Notes under the pieces: generated by a model
Told to the model about the DNA's origin: nothing
Seen by the model: the letters and a program-made list of their open reading frames with translations, nothing else
The model's database searches: none
Shown: one piece after another, positions 10,647 through 21,899 of the stretch
How positions within the stretch are numbered: position 1 is the first letter of the stretch
Layout of the letters: each line of letters begins with the position of its first letter
Translations under genes and position numbers: made by a program
NCBI RefSeq assembly: GCF_902635505.1
Contig: NC_045430.1
Coordinates: 1,116,001 to 1,180,000 of the forward strand
Origin: Sarcophilus harrisii
Lineage: Eukaryota; Chordata; Mammalia; Dasyuromorphia; Dasyuridae
Length of the DNA: 64,000 nt
Direction: 5' to 3'

Positions 10647-13600
10647 ATGATGGTGCGGGGAGGAGCGCTCACTCGCTTCCTCCTGCTCCTGCTGCTGCTG
10701 CCGCCGCTGCTGCCCCCCCAGCCTCCCTGGAGCTGCCCCAGCGCTGCTCCCACATCCCGGGCTCCGGCCCGCCCGGCCTCCTGGAAGAGCCGCCACTCAT
10801 GCCGCCGAGCGCTCCTTTTGCGTGCCCGCAGACACCATCAGGGCCCCAATTTAGCCCCGGCTCCTTACCCAGAATCCTATTCACGGTTCCCTCCTTCGGA
10901 GATCCCCAAATCTGCCGATGGCCCTGATCCCGCGGCCTTCTCAGGTCCGGGCTCCCAATGTGAGTTAGCACCTAAGCCCAGGCGAGGCTCAGAGCCAGCT
11001 CCTGGCTCGGGTTGCCATGGTGCCCCGTGTCCTCACCTAAAATCCCAGCTAAAACCCAGATTAGGTCCCAGCGCCATTTCTGGGAGACCTGCAGAGGCCG
11101 CTTTGCTTCATACCCTCAGTGCAAGCTCCCCTCCTCTGTCCCGGAGGGCCACTGGGGCACTCCACCTCTCCTGGGGTCTCCAGCCCACAGGATCCAGGCT
11201 GACCTTCAGGCTGTACCAGTCCCCAGGCTGTGTCCTCTGCCAGATTTGGAAAGTGACTTGCAACCCTTATCTTAAGGCCGGGGGCATCTCCTGCATCCCT
11301 GGTAACACTCCTGGACAAAGAACCCCCAGCTGGACGCTGGCTCACCTCCTCTGGCCCGGCCAGAGCTCGGACCGGGAGTCCAGCCGGGTCATTGGGCCTG
11401 ACCTGGAGGGACACCTGTACCTCGTCAATAGCATCTTGGGCATCCGAGCGAGAGGCAGAACTCTGAGCCTGAATCTCCAACAGGCCCGGACAGGCTCCTA
11501 TGGCCCTGGCATCTATTACTCCAGGGCAGCCCCAGGTAGAGGCAGCGCCCATCTCCTTTTCTATCAGCAGCAAGGCCTGTCGTGGCTGTTTGCTTTGGAT
11601 TTCCTTGGAAATCGCTGTGACCAACTGAGTGTGCACCTCTACCTCAGTCCCAAAGGGGTGGCCTTCTTTGGGACCAGGCCCCACAAAGATCTGGAAGTCC
11701 ACTTCTTCAGCAGCGGCCCTTTGGGGCCCCATGGGCCCATCTACCTCGTGTGGTTCATCCCCTTACAGCATCCTCTCCTGCACCTCCAATGGACTTTTCA
11801 CCTCCAGCTTCCCGGGGCCAGCCTCAGGCCCAACCGGACATTTACGTACCAGGACCGGATCCCCAGTGCCTCCCGCTTCATTCCCCGTTCAGTTTTGCCA
11901 TTCCACCCCGACATCTACGCAGGCTTCATGGAGAAAGCAGAATGCCCCACGGACAGTCTGGAGCCCGTCATCTTAAAAGCATCCTTGGACACATATGGCT
12001 CCAAAGTGCTCGAGTCACCGGTGGCGTGTATCCAGAATCCCTGTTTCATCCATGAGGTGAGGATCAAGGAAGGCAATCCTAATTTGATAGAGCTAGATGG
12101 GAGAAATCCCCTCACCCTGAATACTGCTGTGAAAGTCAACTGTAGCATCCCCCACACCATAACTCAGGAGTGGAATTTTTACTCTGTCCCTAACATGAAG
12201 ACCCCCCCAGACTGGAGCAGGCCCATGAAGGCTCAGTGGATCGATCAAATGAAGTACTACACCTTCTTCCAGATTCCTGACCGAATCTTGGCACGGGGAC
12301 TGTATCTGATCAATTTCACCGTGACTGTCACCACCACCAAAAAGGTGCTGAAAAAATCTGCTTTTGTATATCTTTTGATGTCTAAAAGTGAACTGGTAGC
12401 CGTCATCAAGGGAGACGATTTTCAGAGGGTGCATTTCAACCAGAGCTGGACTTTGGATGGGTCAGCTTCTTGGGATCCCGAGTCCAAGGACCCTACCGAG
12501 GGCTTGGACTACAGATGGTACTGCACCACTGACAAGTCTCACCTTAAGTCCGTGATCGTGCCTGGCTCTACCAGAGACACCTGCCTTCCCCAGCTGCCAG
12601 ACTTGAGGTGGATTCAGGAGTCTGGCCCTGTGCACACCGTGTTACCGGGAACACTCAGAGGCAACCAGGTCTATTTTTTCCGCTTGGTGATTCAGAAGGA
12701 TGAGAGAAAAGCATTTGCTGATCAGAAGGTCGTCGTGATTGCTGGCCCCCCGCCTGCCATGAGCTTTTCCTGCATTGAAAATTGTGAAAAAATCTTAATT
12801 ATCACAGATCGATTTTCCTTGTCTGGAAAGTGTACAGACTGTGGGTCAGCTCTTGCCTACTATCTCTGGTCCCTCTTGTCCTACTCAGGCGCTGAAATCC
12901 TATTTGATTGGGCACATCGGACCACCACTGGGCGAACCAACCCTTACTTGTCCATCAAGGCTTCTGCTTTTAAGGGCTTTTCAGATCAGTTCTGCTTCAT
13001 TTCTCTAAAGGTGTCAAATTGGGGTGGGGGAGTCTCAGTTTCTAACCATTCCTTTTATATCAATTCTCCACCCCACGTTGGCCACTGCAACATTCACCCT
13101 GACAAAGGCATAGCCCTAGTGACCAAGTTTGTCGTGCAGTGTAGGAACTTTAGAGACTATAATTTACCCCTCGGTTTTAAAATCATAGCTTCGAATTTCT
13201 GGAATACGGATGAGATCAGTTCTTTAGAACAGAATACTTTGGGAGCTGTGATATATGAAGGGGCTCATCCCGTGACTCCTCCTTCTTTTCTTCCAATTGG
13301 GGTGCCAGCCAATAACTACTTGGTGGTGATATATGCTCAGGTCTATGATTCGCTGGGCGCCTTCTCCCAAGTGACCCTGTATGCCACTGTGAATTCTCCC
13401 CTGATCATACATGCACCAGATACCATGTTGAGCCACCTATTAAACCTCACCCAGAGCTCATCCGGTGCCATGCTGACCACTCTATTTCAGCAAAGGGACT
13501 TTGTCCGAGCAGGTTATCTTGCCTATCTGGTTGCCTCTGTTTTAAAAGATGTGAAGCCTCTGCTCGACTTGCAGACCGACCGCTTTGCGATCCAAGAGCG

Positions 13601-16600
13601 CCTCATCAGCTTTTGCAACCGTCTGCCCACCAATACCCTGACAGAGATGAACCAAGTGACAGTGATCATTTTGGAGCTCACCCAGAATGCTTCTGGCTTG
13701 ACTGCAGGTGTCCAGAAGGCGGCCACCAGCAGGCTCATGGAAATCAACTTGGCACTGCAGAGACACAGGCAAAGGGAAAAAATATTCCATTCTGAACAAA
13801 TTGAAATTGTGAGCACTGGCATCTCAACCAGTTTGTCTAATATCTTCAAAACGGGCATTAACATGGATACCGTTAATGAGACTCTCTCTGTCACAAAACT
13901 GCTGGCAGATACAATTTCATCCATTAAAGTGCCTGGGGAGGTGGAGACAGTGATATCAACCCCAAACTTCAAAATGCACATCAAGAAAGATGAAAAGCAC
14001 AATGTCACCAAGGCTGCCCTGGCCAAGAAAGACTGCCTAAATTGTTTCTATCCAACGCTGAGAGAAAGTAACACTTCTGACTTGGCTAGGGAGAGTTCTA
14101 TTTCCACTGTGTTTTACGAGTTTAAGGGTGACCCTTTCCCTTGGCTCAGCAAGGAAGAAAGCCCCTCCGTAGATGTGGTTGGTTTCCAGATGAGAGAGAT
14201 CCAAGAAAATGGGGATGTGTCTGAGGCTGAGCCAGAGGTAGTTGAAGCATTAATCCTTAGAAAAAAACTGAGGGAAGCTCTCTTTAAAATCAGCGTGGGA
14301 CCAGATAAAGAAGACCTTAGAACCACTACAGGAATCTTTACTTTCTTGGTACACGGAGGCTACAAGGAGGTATACATCCAAATCATCACAGAAGTAAGAG
14401 TTTTGTTCACGGTCTTGATCTACGTGGGCAGCAACGTCACCCACAAGCTGCCGATTGCCTCTTTCTTAGCACCCCCGGACATGCCAGCGGTGGCCGACGA
14501 GAGTGAGCTGTTTGACCCCACCTGCCAAGTTGATGTCCCCTTCCTCATCTGCCTCAGTCAGTCTCTGCTGCAGGCCACAGCGCAAGGCAGCGTCTCTGCC
14601 CACTGGAACATCTCCGTGATTCTGCGAGCCTCCTACATCGTCTTGAAGCTGAATGACAACCTCGTGAACATTTCCATTTTCACCGTGCAGTGTCTGAACA
14701 TGGATGGCATTCAACAGGAGTGGGGGGAGAAGGCCTGCAGGGTTGGGGGGAGCAGCTGCTGGTGGCGAGCGCACTGCATCTGTCGGCTCAAGCCAGAAGC
14801 CACAAAGGGGAGGAAGTCTAGACAGCTGTCGAACCAGAGCTCCAGGATCAAATACCTGACCGCCCGCATGGTGGTGATCCCTAACAGCATCGACCTGCGC
14901 TTGGACATTATCTGGAGGCTCCCCCAGAACCCGGTGACCCTCTTCACTGTGATCTTAGTCATTTTCCTGTATCTACTCCTGGCTTTCTGGGCAATGCACA
15001 AAGATCAAACGGACCGGTTTCTCAGGGAGCACGTGATCATCCTCCCAGACAACGATCCTTACGATCACATTTGCTACCTGGTCACCTTCTACACAGGGAG
15101 CCGCCTGGGCTCGGGCACCAAAGCCGACGTCTTTATCCAGCTCCTGGGAACAAAGGCGTCCAGTGAGGTGCACTGCCTGAGCCACCCCGACTTCACCACC
15201 TTTTACAGGGGCAGCATGGACACCTTCCTCCTGACGACCAAAAGTGACCTGGGAGCCATCCGGGCCATCCGGGTCTGGCACAACAATGAAGGCAGCCGGC
15301 CCAGCTGGTACCTGAGCAGAGTCAAGGTGGAAAACATCTTCAACCGGCACATCTGGCTCTTCCTCTGCAGGTCGTGGCTCTGGGTGGAGTCGCTGGAGCA
15401 GACCTTTGAGCCAGTCGACAAGGAGCAGCCCCTCAGCAAGAAGGACTACTTCCTCATCCACTCTTCGAACCTGCTGGGCAACAACCACCTGTGGATGTCC
15501 GTCTTCGCCAGCGTGGTCACGGGACCCTACAACCGGCTGCAGCGGCTCTCCTGCTGCCTGAGTGTGCTCCTGAGCACACTGTTCTGTAACATCATGTTCT
15601 TCAAATCAGATGAGGAGAAAGAGGCCCTCCCCGTGGAGCTGAAGCACCTGCAGAAGGTGATGAGGGGCATTGAGAGCGCCCTCATCTGTGAGCCGCTGCA
15701 GATGACCATCAGTGCTCTCTTCACCTATTCCCAGAGGAAGGTCTCCCCCGTGCCAGTCACCTACGCGGCTCCGCGCCTTCACCCCTTCATGAAAGCAGAC
15801 TTCCCAAACTGGAAGGAGCGCCTGGAGATGTGGTACTATCATGAGACTGGCCAGCCGCAGACTCGGAGCCACGGCATCTCCACAAAAAAGCAGGCTCCAG
15901 GGAAGAATGTGATGCTTTCGGAGGCAGCAGCCAATGCCATTACAGAAACCAAAGGGAAGCTCCCAGAACAGAATGCCCCCCACCAGGAGAGGAAGGCCAC
16001 TGATGCAGAAGACCGGACCTTGACAGAGGCAGGGGGTGGGGCCTCAAGTTCCCCACCCTCCCAAGTAGGAGAAAGGGGGCCACATAAGGGTGAAGTGGAA
16101 CTCGCTTCAGGTGAACCCCCAAAAAGCAGGCCTAAGAAAGTGATGCTCTTTGAATCCAAGCCTCGCTTTGTCCTCCACTGGTGGTGCGTCTACCTGGCCT
16201 GGTTGCTGGTCATCTGTAGCTCTGGCATATGCTCCTTTTTCATCATCATGTATGGGTTAACATATGGCTACAAGAAATCCATGGATTGGTTGTTCGCCTC
16301 TGTGTCCTCCCTGTGCCAGTCGATATTTGTGATCCAGGTGGCCAAGATCCTCCTTTTCTCTGGCGTCAAGTCAAGCCGAGCCAAGTACTGTAGGAATATC
16401 TCCTGGACGACAAGGTACAATTACATTGAGATCCGCTTGCAGGGCATTAACTTAGATGCTGATGACACAAGGGAGCTGCACTATGAGATCATCCGGGTCC
16501 GCGGTTCGAGAATGTACCAACCCTTGATGGAAGATGAAATCCAAATATTCAAAAGGAGGAACAGGATTAAGAGGGGGGCCATCGTGTTTTTAAGTCACAT

Positions 16601-18221
16601 CATCAGCCATTTCATCTTTCTCGCTCTCTTGTTGTGCATCGCCTTCCTGGTCAGTCACTCCCACACCTTCCATCACAACCAGGCAATCCGGAGACAATTC
16701 TCTGTGAACCTTGAAAACGTCAGAGAACTGAATGATACCTACAGGTGGCTCAATGGTGTCCTGCTGCCCTTGGTCCATAACAGTCAGAATCCATCTTTTC
16801 TTTCTAACAGCTGGTCTAGGATTCTTGGCTTGCCCAGGATGCGACAAGTGAGGGCGAAGTCTATCCCAAAGTCCTGCTTCCTCTCTGGGACCGCGGCTAA
16901 CAGGTTAATGAAAAAGGGCATCCACTGTCAAAGCCAATACAGCAAGGCCAGGGAGGATCGAAAAAGCTACAGCAGATTTTGGACTGCCCCCGTTGGCTCT
17001 TCTGTGGACAGGAATCTGGTCAGCTTTACTTACGAGTCCAAGCCTGGGGAATGGGCCTATTATTCCTATGGATTGGCTCATGCCTATGGAATGGGGGGAT
17101 ATCCCTTTTATTTCTTCCCCAACCAGCAGCAGTATAATTCAACAATAAGGCTGCAGGAACTTTGGGATAGTCAGTGGCTGGATGAAAGAACATGGGCTGT
17201 GATCCTGGAGCTGACCACCTTTAATTCAGAAACCAGCTTATTTTGTACCATCTCAATAGTATTTGAAGTCTCTCCACTGGGCGTCGTCAACCCAAATTTG
17301 GCTGTCCACTCCTTTAGCCTCCCCTTGTTCCGCATGCGAAGTCAGCTTGAGCTGTATCTGTACGGAGCTGCCATGGTGTTTATCCTGGTGTATCTGGTAG
17401 TTGAAGTCATCATCATCTACAAGGAAAAGAAGAACTACGTCAGGAATGTGTTTAATCTCCTCAGCTTTGGTCTCAAGTCCATGTTTCTCTTTCTTATTTT
17501 TCTTCTCTACATCCAATTCAGAATGGCCAAGAAAATCCTTGGCTTTTACTTCCAGAACCCAGATGACTTCTTCCCCTTTCACGCCATTTCTCACGTGGAC
17601 CAGGTCCTTCGCATCACTCTGGGCTTCCTGGTCTTCCTGACCATTCTAAAGACACTGATGTATTCTAGATTCTTCTATGATGTGCGGTTGGCCCAGAGGG
17701 CCCTCTTGGCGGCCTTGCCGGCCATCTGTCACATGGCCCTTCTGGTAGGTGTGTATATCTTTGTGTACGTGGTCTTTGGATACCTGGTGTTTGGCCAGCA
17801 CCAGTGGCATTATAGCAGCATCATTCACTCCACGCAGACCATCTTCTCCTACTGTGTTTCAGCCTTCGAGGGCACAGCATTTTTAAATAAGCAGATCCTT
17901 GGGGGCCTGTTCCTGTCCTCATTTATGCTGGTGATGATCTGTGTACTAATTAACCTGTTTCAGGCTGTGATTCTGTCTGCCTATGAAGAGATGAAGCAGC
18001 TTGTTTATGAGGAACCAGCGGCAGAAGTGGAGGCGATGACCTATCTCTTACACAAGGTGAGGAATCTCTTCCGCTTCCTCACCTGCCGGGCCCCTGCCAA
18101 AGAGGAGCCCGCCTACTTCACTGACATACTCTATGGCCATCCAGAGAATAAAAGCTACCAGTACTTGGGGCTTAAAAGTAGAAAAATTGACGGGAAGAGG
18201 ATGAATTATGTGGTTGTGTGA
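10647..18221 (+). CDS. PKDREJ: PKDREJ, polycystin family receptor for egg jelly
   Basis: Single-exon gene of 2524 codons; the human gene is also intronless and encodes about 2250 residues. Two adjacent ATGs open the frame, followed by a leucine-rich signal peptide (residues 1-30). Residues 30-420 are a poorly conserved N-terminal region. The REJ module spans about 460-1040, a GAIN-like region about 1050-1420, and a cysteine/tryptophan-rich GPS-like segment about 1347-1395 that lacks the usual HL|T or HL|S cleavage site. TM1 is at about 1428-1452, the PLAT/LH2 domain at 1470-1585, TM2-TM3 at 1634-1700, TM4-TM6 at 1839-2012, the extracellular polycystin (TOP) loop at 2013-2233, and TM7-TM11 at 2234-2452, with a pore-loop segment near 2390-2415. 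This is the 11-pass polycystin-1-like layout. The family is linked to sperm-egg interaction and acrosome-reaction timing. The intact frame over 7.5 kb shows that the gene is under selection. The residue positions are estimates. Confidence 0.97.
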   Translation: MMVRGGALTRFLLLLLLLPPLLPPQPPWSCPSAAPTSRAPARPASWKSRHSCRRALLLRARRHHQGPNLAPAPYPESYSRFPPSEIPKSADGPDPAAFSGPGSQCELAPKPRRGSEPAPGSGCHGAPCPHLKSQLKPRLGPSAISGRPAEAALLHTLSASSPPLSRRATGALHLSWGLQPTGSRLTFRLYQSPGCVLCQIWKVTCNPYLKAGGISCIPGNTPGQRTPSWTLAHLLWPGQSSDRESSRVIGPDLEGHLYLVNSILGIRARGRTLSLNLQQARTGSYGPGIYYSRAAPGRGSAHLLFYQQQGLSWLFALDFLGNRCDQLSVHLYLSPKGVAFFGTRPHKDLEVHFFSSGPLGPHGPIYLVWFIPLQHPLLHLQWTFHLQLPGASLRPNRTFTYQDRIPSASRFIPRSVLPFHPDIYAGFMEKAECPTDSLEPVILKASLDTYGSKVLESPVACIQNPCFIHEVRIKEGNPNLIELDGRNPLTLNTAVKVNCSIPHTITQEWNFYSVPNMKTPPDWSRPMKAQWIDQMKYYTFFQIPDRILARGLYLINFTVTVTTTKKVLKKSAFVYLLMSKSELVAVIKGDDFQRVHFNQSWTLDGSASWDPESKDPTEGLDYRWYCTTDKSHLKSVIVPGSTRDTCLPQLPDLRWIQESGPVHTVLPGTLRGNQVYFFRLVIQKDERKAFADQKVVVIAGPPPAMSFSCIENCEKILIITDRFSLSGKCTDCGSALAYYLWSLLSYSGAEILFDWAHRTTTGRTNPYLSIKASAFKGFSDQFCFISLKVSNWGGGVSVSNHSFYINSPPHVGHCNIHPDKGIALVTKFVVQCRNFRDYNLPLGFKIIASNFWNTDEISSLEQNTLGAVIYEGAHPVTPPSFLPIGVPANNYLVVIYAQVYDSLGAFSQVTLYATVNSPLIIHAPDTMLSHLLNLTQSSSGAMLTTLFQQRDFVRAGYLAYLVASVLKDVKPLLDLQTDRFAIQERLISFCNRLPTNTLTEMNQVTVIILELTQNASGLTAGVQKAATSRLMEINLALQRHRQREKIFHSEQIEIVSTGISTSLSNIFKTGINMDTVNETLSVTKLLADTISSIKVPGEVETVISTPNFKMHIKKDEKHNVTKAALAKKDCLNCFYPTLRESNTSDLARESSISTVFYEFKGDPFPWLSKEESPSVDVVGFQMREIQENGDVSEAEPEVVEALILRKKLREALFKISVGPDKEDLRTTTGIFTFLVHGGYKEVYIQIITEVRVLFTVLIYVGSNVTHKLPIASFLAPPDMPAVADESELFDPTCQVDVPFLICLSQSLLQATAQGSVSAHWNISVILRASYIVLKLNDNLVNISIFTVQCLNMDGIQQEWGEKACRVGGSSCWWRAHCICRLKPEATKGRKSRQLSNQSSRIKYLTARMVVIPNSIDLRLDIIWRLPQNPVTLFTVILVIFLYLLLAFWAMHKDQTDRFLREHVIILPDNDPYDHICYLVTFYTGSRLGSGTKADVFIQLLGTKASSEVHCLSHPDFTTFYRGSMDTFLLTTKSDLGAIRAIRVWHNNEGSRPSWYLSRVKVENIFNRHIWLFLCRSWLWVESLEQTFEPVDKEQPLSKKDYFLIHSSNLLGNNHLWMSVFASVVTGPYNRLQRLSCCLSVLLSTLFCNIMFFKSDEEKEALPVELKHLQKVMRGIESALICEPLQMTISALFTYSQRKVSPVPVTYAAPRLHPFMKADFPNWKERLEMWYYHETGQPQTRSHGISTKKQAPGKNVMLSEAAANAITETKGKLPEQNAPHQERKATDAEDRTLTEAGGGASSSPPSQVGERGPHKGEVELASGEPPKSRPKKVMLFESKPRFVLHWWCVYLAWLLVICSSGICSFFIIMYGLTYGYKKSMDWLFASVSSLCQSIFVIQVAKILLFSGVKSSRAKYCRNISWTTRYNYIEIRLQGINLDADDTRELHYEIIRVRGSRMYQPLMEDEIQIFKRRNRIKRGAIVFLSHIISHFIFLALLLCIAFLVSHSHTFHHNQAIRRQFSVNLENVRELNDTYRWLNGVLLPLVHNSQNPSFLSNSWSRILGLPRMRQVRAKSIPKSCFLSGTAANRLMKKGIHCQSQYSKAREDRKSYSRFWTAPVGSSVDRNLVSFTYESKPGEWAYYSYGLAHAYGMGGYPFYFFPNQQQYNSTIRLQELWDSQWLDERTWAVILELTTFNSETSLFCTISIVFEVSPLGVVNPNLAVHSFSLPLFRMRSQLELYLYGAAMVFILVYLVVEVIIIYKEKKNYVRNVFNLLSFGLKSMFLFLIFLLYIQFRMAKKILGFYFQNPDDFFPFHAISHVDQVLRITLGFLVFLTILKTLMYSRFFYDVRLAQRALLAALPAICHMALLVGVYIFVYVVFGYLVFGQHQWHYSSIIHSTQTIFSYCVSAFEGTAFLNKQILGGLFLSSFMLVMICVLINLFQAVILSAYEEMKQLVYEEPAAEVEAMTYLLHKVRNLFRFLTCRAPAKEEPAYFTDILYGHPENKSYQYLGLKSRKIDGKRMNYVVV

Positions 18222-19115
18222 GGGGTGACCATTCCGAGTTCCTGCCAGTCCTTGTTGGGAATGAGTCAGAACCAACAGGCCTGGTGGGCCTTGATCCACT
18301 CCTTGACTTTGGCTTCCCAGGCCCCTGAACTCGAGTGTTTAGTTTCCATTAGAGTAAGAGAATAGCTAAGGATGCTTAGAAATGTACTGAAATGGAGGGA
18401 GATTATAACTTTAAACAAACATTCCAATCTGGTATGTCCTCATGCATCTGGTACAATTGTTCATCTGTCCTGGAGAAGGCCATTTTAGCTCGCCCCCTCA
18501 CTTCCATCTCTCTGCATGCTTTAGGAAAACTGGGGGGGGAGGGCTAGGTTTCTGGTAATTCTCTTCCATCTGGGACATCTTGGTTCTGAGGTACAACCCT
18601 GAAGATCCTGGGCTGGAGCAGGGACTCCCCAAAGAACACTGGAGCCCTAAGAGCTTCCTCTGCAGGCTAGGGCAATCAACCATACCCATTCCATGCCCAG
18701 ATCTCCTCAAGTTAGCAGATGGATTTAGAGCAAAAGAGAAGTTTCTAGATGTTATGGACTCCTGTGAAACACAAGAATGCCTGGGACAAATCTCCACTCC
18801 ATTTCTGGCTGAAGTCTTTAAATATTAGGGGATTTCTCCCAATATTTTTCTTATTTTTTAAAAAAGAGAGCAGACTCTTACAAAAGGGAATTTTTTTTTT
18901 TTTTACAAAATCTTGTAAATATGTTCCACGTGAGTATGACCATATTCTTTGTTAACTTTCTTAAGGATTATTTTCTGTTTTTGTAACTTTAAACTTTCAT
19001 GATAGTAAAAAAAAAAAAAAAAACATTTCTTCCATGAATCTTGTTGATTTTGTGGGGAGAAGGGAATCAAGGGAAGGCTCCATGAAATTAGAATAAAAAG
19101 TTATTTAGGAGGTCC
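18222..19115 (+). other. PKDREJ: PKDREJ 3' untranslated region
   Basis: Unique-looking sequence after the TGA stop. An A tract (about 19007-19023) is followed by an AATAAA at 19092-19097, the best polyadenylation signal, so cleavage is expected near 19110-19120. The extent is an inference from the signal position. Confidence 0.6.
19092..19097 (+). terminator. PKDREJ: Candidate poly(A) signal of PKDREJ (AATAAA)
   Basis: First AATAAA on the plus strand that is well placed downstream of the stop codon. It is followed by a mildly T/G-rich stretch. Confidence 0.55.
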
Positions 19116-20224
19116 AAGAGCTACAGCTGGAGGGTACCTCAAAGGTTATCAAACCTATTCCTTTTATAGATAGGGAAAATGAGGCCAAGGGAGGTGGTCA
19201 TTTTACAATAAATGTCAGGGGTGGGACCGTACCCCCAGGCCAGTGACCACCTCTGTGTATACCTCTAGGACACTTCCTAGCCAAGATGGCAGTTTAGCTG
19301 GCCAAGACATGGTGCTGAGCTGATGCTCCTTCAAATGCTTAAGGCATATATTGAGCCCTCCCATTGTGCCAAGAATTGGGGGAATGATGAAACAAGCTAG
19401 CCAGCCTCAGTTCCAAGGGCACTCCTTCCCATTCTGGTGGGGAAGATGCCACACTAGGGAGGTTTCAGTCTCCAGATGGATGGAGAAGTCCTGTGGGCCT
19501 CAAAGCCAGGTCAGGCAGATGCTTCCGCCTCTTCCTTTTAAGGGATGCTTACTGATCCAATGACAAGTATTTCTGATATTGGACTTGGTGATGAGCATTT
19601 CGTTCTCTGCATCTTGTGCAGCCATAGCCATTGGTGCTGCAGATGCCATGCATCTCTGTGGGTGCTTCCAGCCATCTCTGATGGCTGCAAGGTGGGCCTA
19701 GTGGGCAATGAGTCTCAGACCCTTCTCAGAACCATCTTTTTAAATGCAGAAGACAAAAATGCCACAGATTTACCAAGGAAATCAGTTAAATATATTTCTC
19801 AATCTGCTTTTCAAAACAAAGTTCAAAGATCCAGGGTAAGTCATCTTACAGAAGCCAGGGTAGAAGTAGTGTTGAGGGGCTGGGGTATACTTCTATTCCC
19901 AAGGCTCTTGGGTTCAGGGTCCTTAGCTATCAAGAGAAGGTGCTGAAAATGATGGCAGCAGTACAGCTTGCCTGTCTTTCTCTCCGGATACCTTGTTGCT
20001 TTCTCTGGGCTGGCTAATTTGCTCTGTATGTGGCAGGTGGTAGGGATGATTAGCTGCTTCTCTATAAGGATTACTTCTCAGGATGCCAAGGATGAATTGG
20101 AAGCAGGCGGTGGAATGTCACCATTAACAGGACTGTTGGGCTCAACTGCTCCAAGTGGCAATTGGGTAGTAGTTGGCGATGGTGGCAAGAAAAGGCATTT
20201 CCTTCCTTAACCATTCCTTTTCTT
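19116..20224. other. Intergenic, no gene seen
   Basis: A MIR-like scrap lies at 19125-19205 ('ctattccttttatagatagg', 'gaggccaaggg'). The rest shows no recognisable coding family or repeat; a 133-codon open frame at 19545-19946 has no visible family features and no splice or promoter support. Confidence 0.4.
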
Positions 20225-20770
20225 TCTTTTTTCTAAAATTCAATTCATAAATTTTTTTTTGTTTTTTTGTGTTTTTTTTTTATTATAATAACTTTTTATT
20301 GACAGAATCCATGCCAGGGCAAATTTTTTTACAACAATATCCCTTGCACTCACTTCTGTTCCTATTTTTCCCCTCTCTCCCTCCACCCCCTCCTCTAGAT
20401 GGCAAGCAGTCCTATATATGTTAAATATGTTGCAGTTCTCTTGCTGTCCAAGGTGAATTGGATTCAGAAGGTAAAAATAACTCAGGGAAGAAAAACAAAA
20501 ATGTAAACAGTTTTACATTCATTTCCCAGTGTTCTTTCTTTGGGTGCAGCTGCTTCTGTCCATCATTGATCAATTGAAACGAGTTAGATCTCTTTGTCAA
20601 AGAAATCCACTTCCATCAGAATACATCTTCATACAGTATCGTTGTTGAAGTATATCATGACCTCCTGGTTCTGCTCATTTCACTTAGCATCAGTTCATGT
20701 AAGTTTTTCCAAGGCTCTCTGTATGTATTCATCCTGTTGTTAACCATTCATTTTCATAAATCTCTGTTTA
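20225..20770 (-). mobile_element. L1 3' end, minus strand
   Basis: T-rich left end, then reversed L1 tail motifs: 'actttttattgacagaatcc', 'cctctagatggcaagcagtc', 'gttaaatatgttgcag', 'gttctgctcatttcactta', 'gcatcagttcatgtaag'. It is a different tail subfamily from the copies at 8029 and 40289. Confidence 0.85.
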
Positions 20771-20999
20771 AACTATAAACTATTTGAATTTCATAAAATC
20801 ATAGATTATCAAAGTTCAGAATGATTTCAGAGATTACTTAATCTAACCTATCTTTTAATTAGTCTGTTTGCAAGCATTTATTAAGCCACACAAGGTGCCA
20901 GACAATGTATAGGAATTCCCCCTATAATTCAATTTAATGACTATGTAGTGATGAGGAACTCACTACCAGAGGACATTGGCTAATCTACTTCCCCCTCCC

Positions 21000-21400
21000 C
21001 TCAATTTTTTTTTAATTAGCAAGCATTTAGTTTCATTCCCATTCTCCAATTGAAAAAGAAAACAAAACCCTTTTAACAAATATTCACGGTCAAGCAGAAA
21101 AATGTTCCTGCATTCACGGTCAAGCAGAAAAATGTTCCTGCATTGGCCAAATACCCCAAAGTGTATCTCATTCTGCATCTTGAGAGTTGGCACTCATCTT
21201 ATGGGGAAGTGTACAGCCTATGCCATTATCCATCCTCTGGAATTAGGGCTGGATATTTCAATGATCAGAATTCTTAAATCTGTCAAAGCAGCAGCTCTTC
21301 TATTTGCTAGCACTATATACATTGTTCTTCTGGTTCTGCTCATTTCACTCTGCATCAGTTCAGACAGATCTTCTCGGTTCTTCTGAAACCACCTTTTCCA
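21000..21400 (-). mobile_element. L1 3' end, minus strand, with a 30-bp internal duplication
   Basis: Reversed L1-type tail ('aattagcaagcatttag', 'ggttctgctcatttcactc', 'gcatcagttcagacagatc'). A 30-bp unit starting 'attcacggtcaagcag' is present twice in direct tandem at 21082-21111 and 21112-21141 with no differences, so the duplication looks recent. Confidence 0.7.
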
Positions 21401-21899
21401 GCCTCCACAGAAGGGAAGAGGAGGCATTGGATGATACCTGTCTCTTACTTTGGTGATAAAAGGTGAGAGCCAGTCATTCAGCCTCCAGCTTGGTCTTAGG
21501 GGGAAAAGGCTAACACTGTATTACCACTCCCAAGTACTATCTCTCTTTCTGAAATGCCTAAGGCTCTGCAAAGACATTTCCCGAGGCCAAAGTCTAAGAA
21601 CACTGAAAATCTATTGATGATTAGCCAACCCCCACTAGTTAGACTCTGCCCATCCCAGAGACTTGGAATCTCTTCAGTTCACTGAACCTGCTAGGGGGAC
21701 AGAGAGCTAGGCCTGGAGTTAGGAAGGCCAAATTAAAATCCAGTAGCTGTGCAAGCCTTCTGTGAATGCACACTCCCTTCACCCCTTCCATCATGCAGGC
21801 CCCATTCCCCCATTGCCTGATTCCTCATTCCCATTCTCCTAAACCCATTCCCAACAATGTCCTACTTCACAGCTACCTTCCACCCTCTAGAGTGTTTGA

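Noticed and set aside
11061-16159. Antisense frames under PKDREJ (up to 223 codons)
   Set aside because: Shadows of the strongly supported 2524-codon gene.
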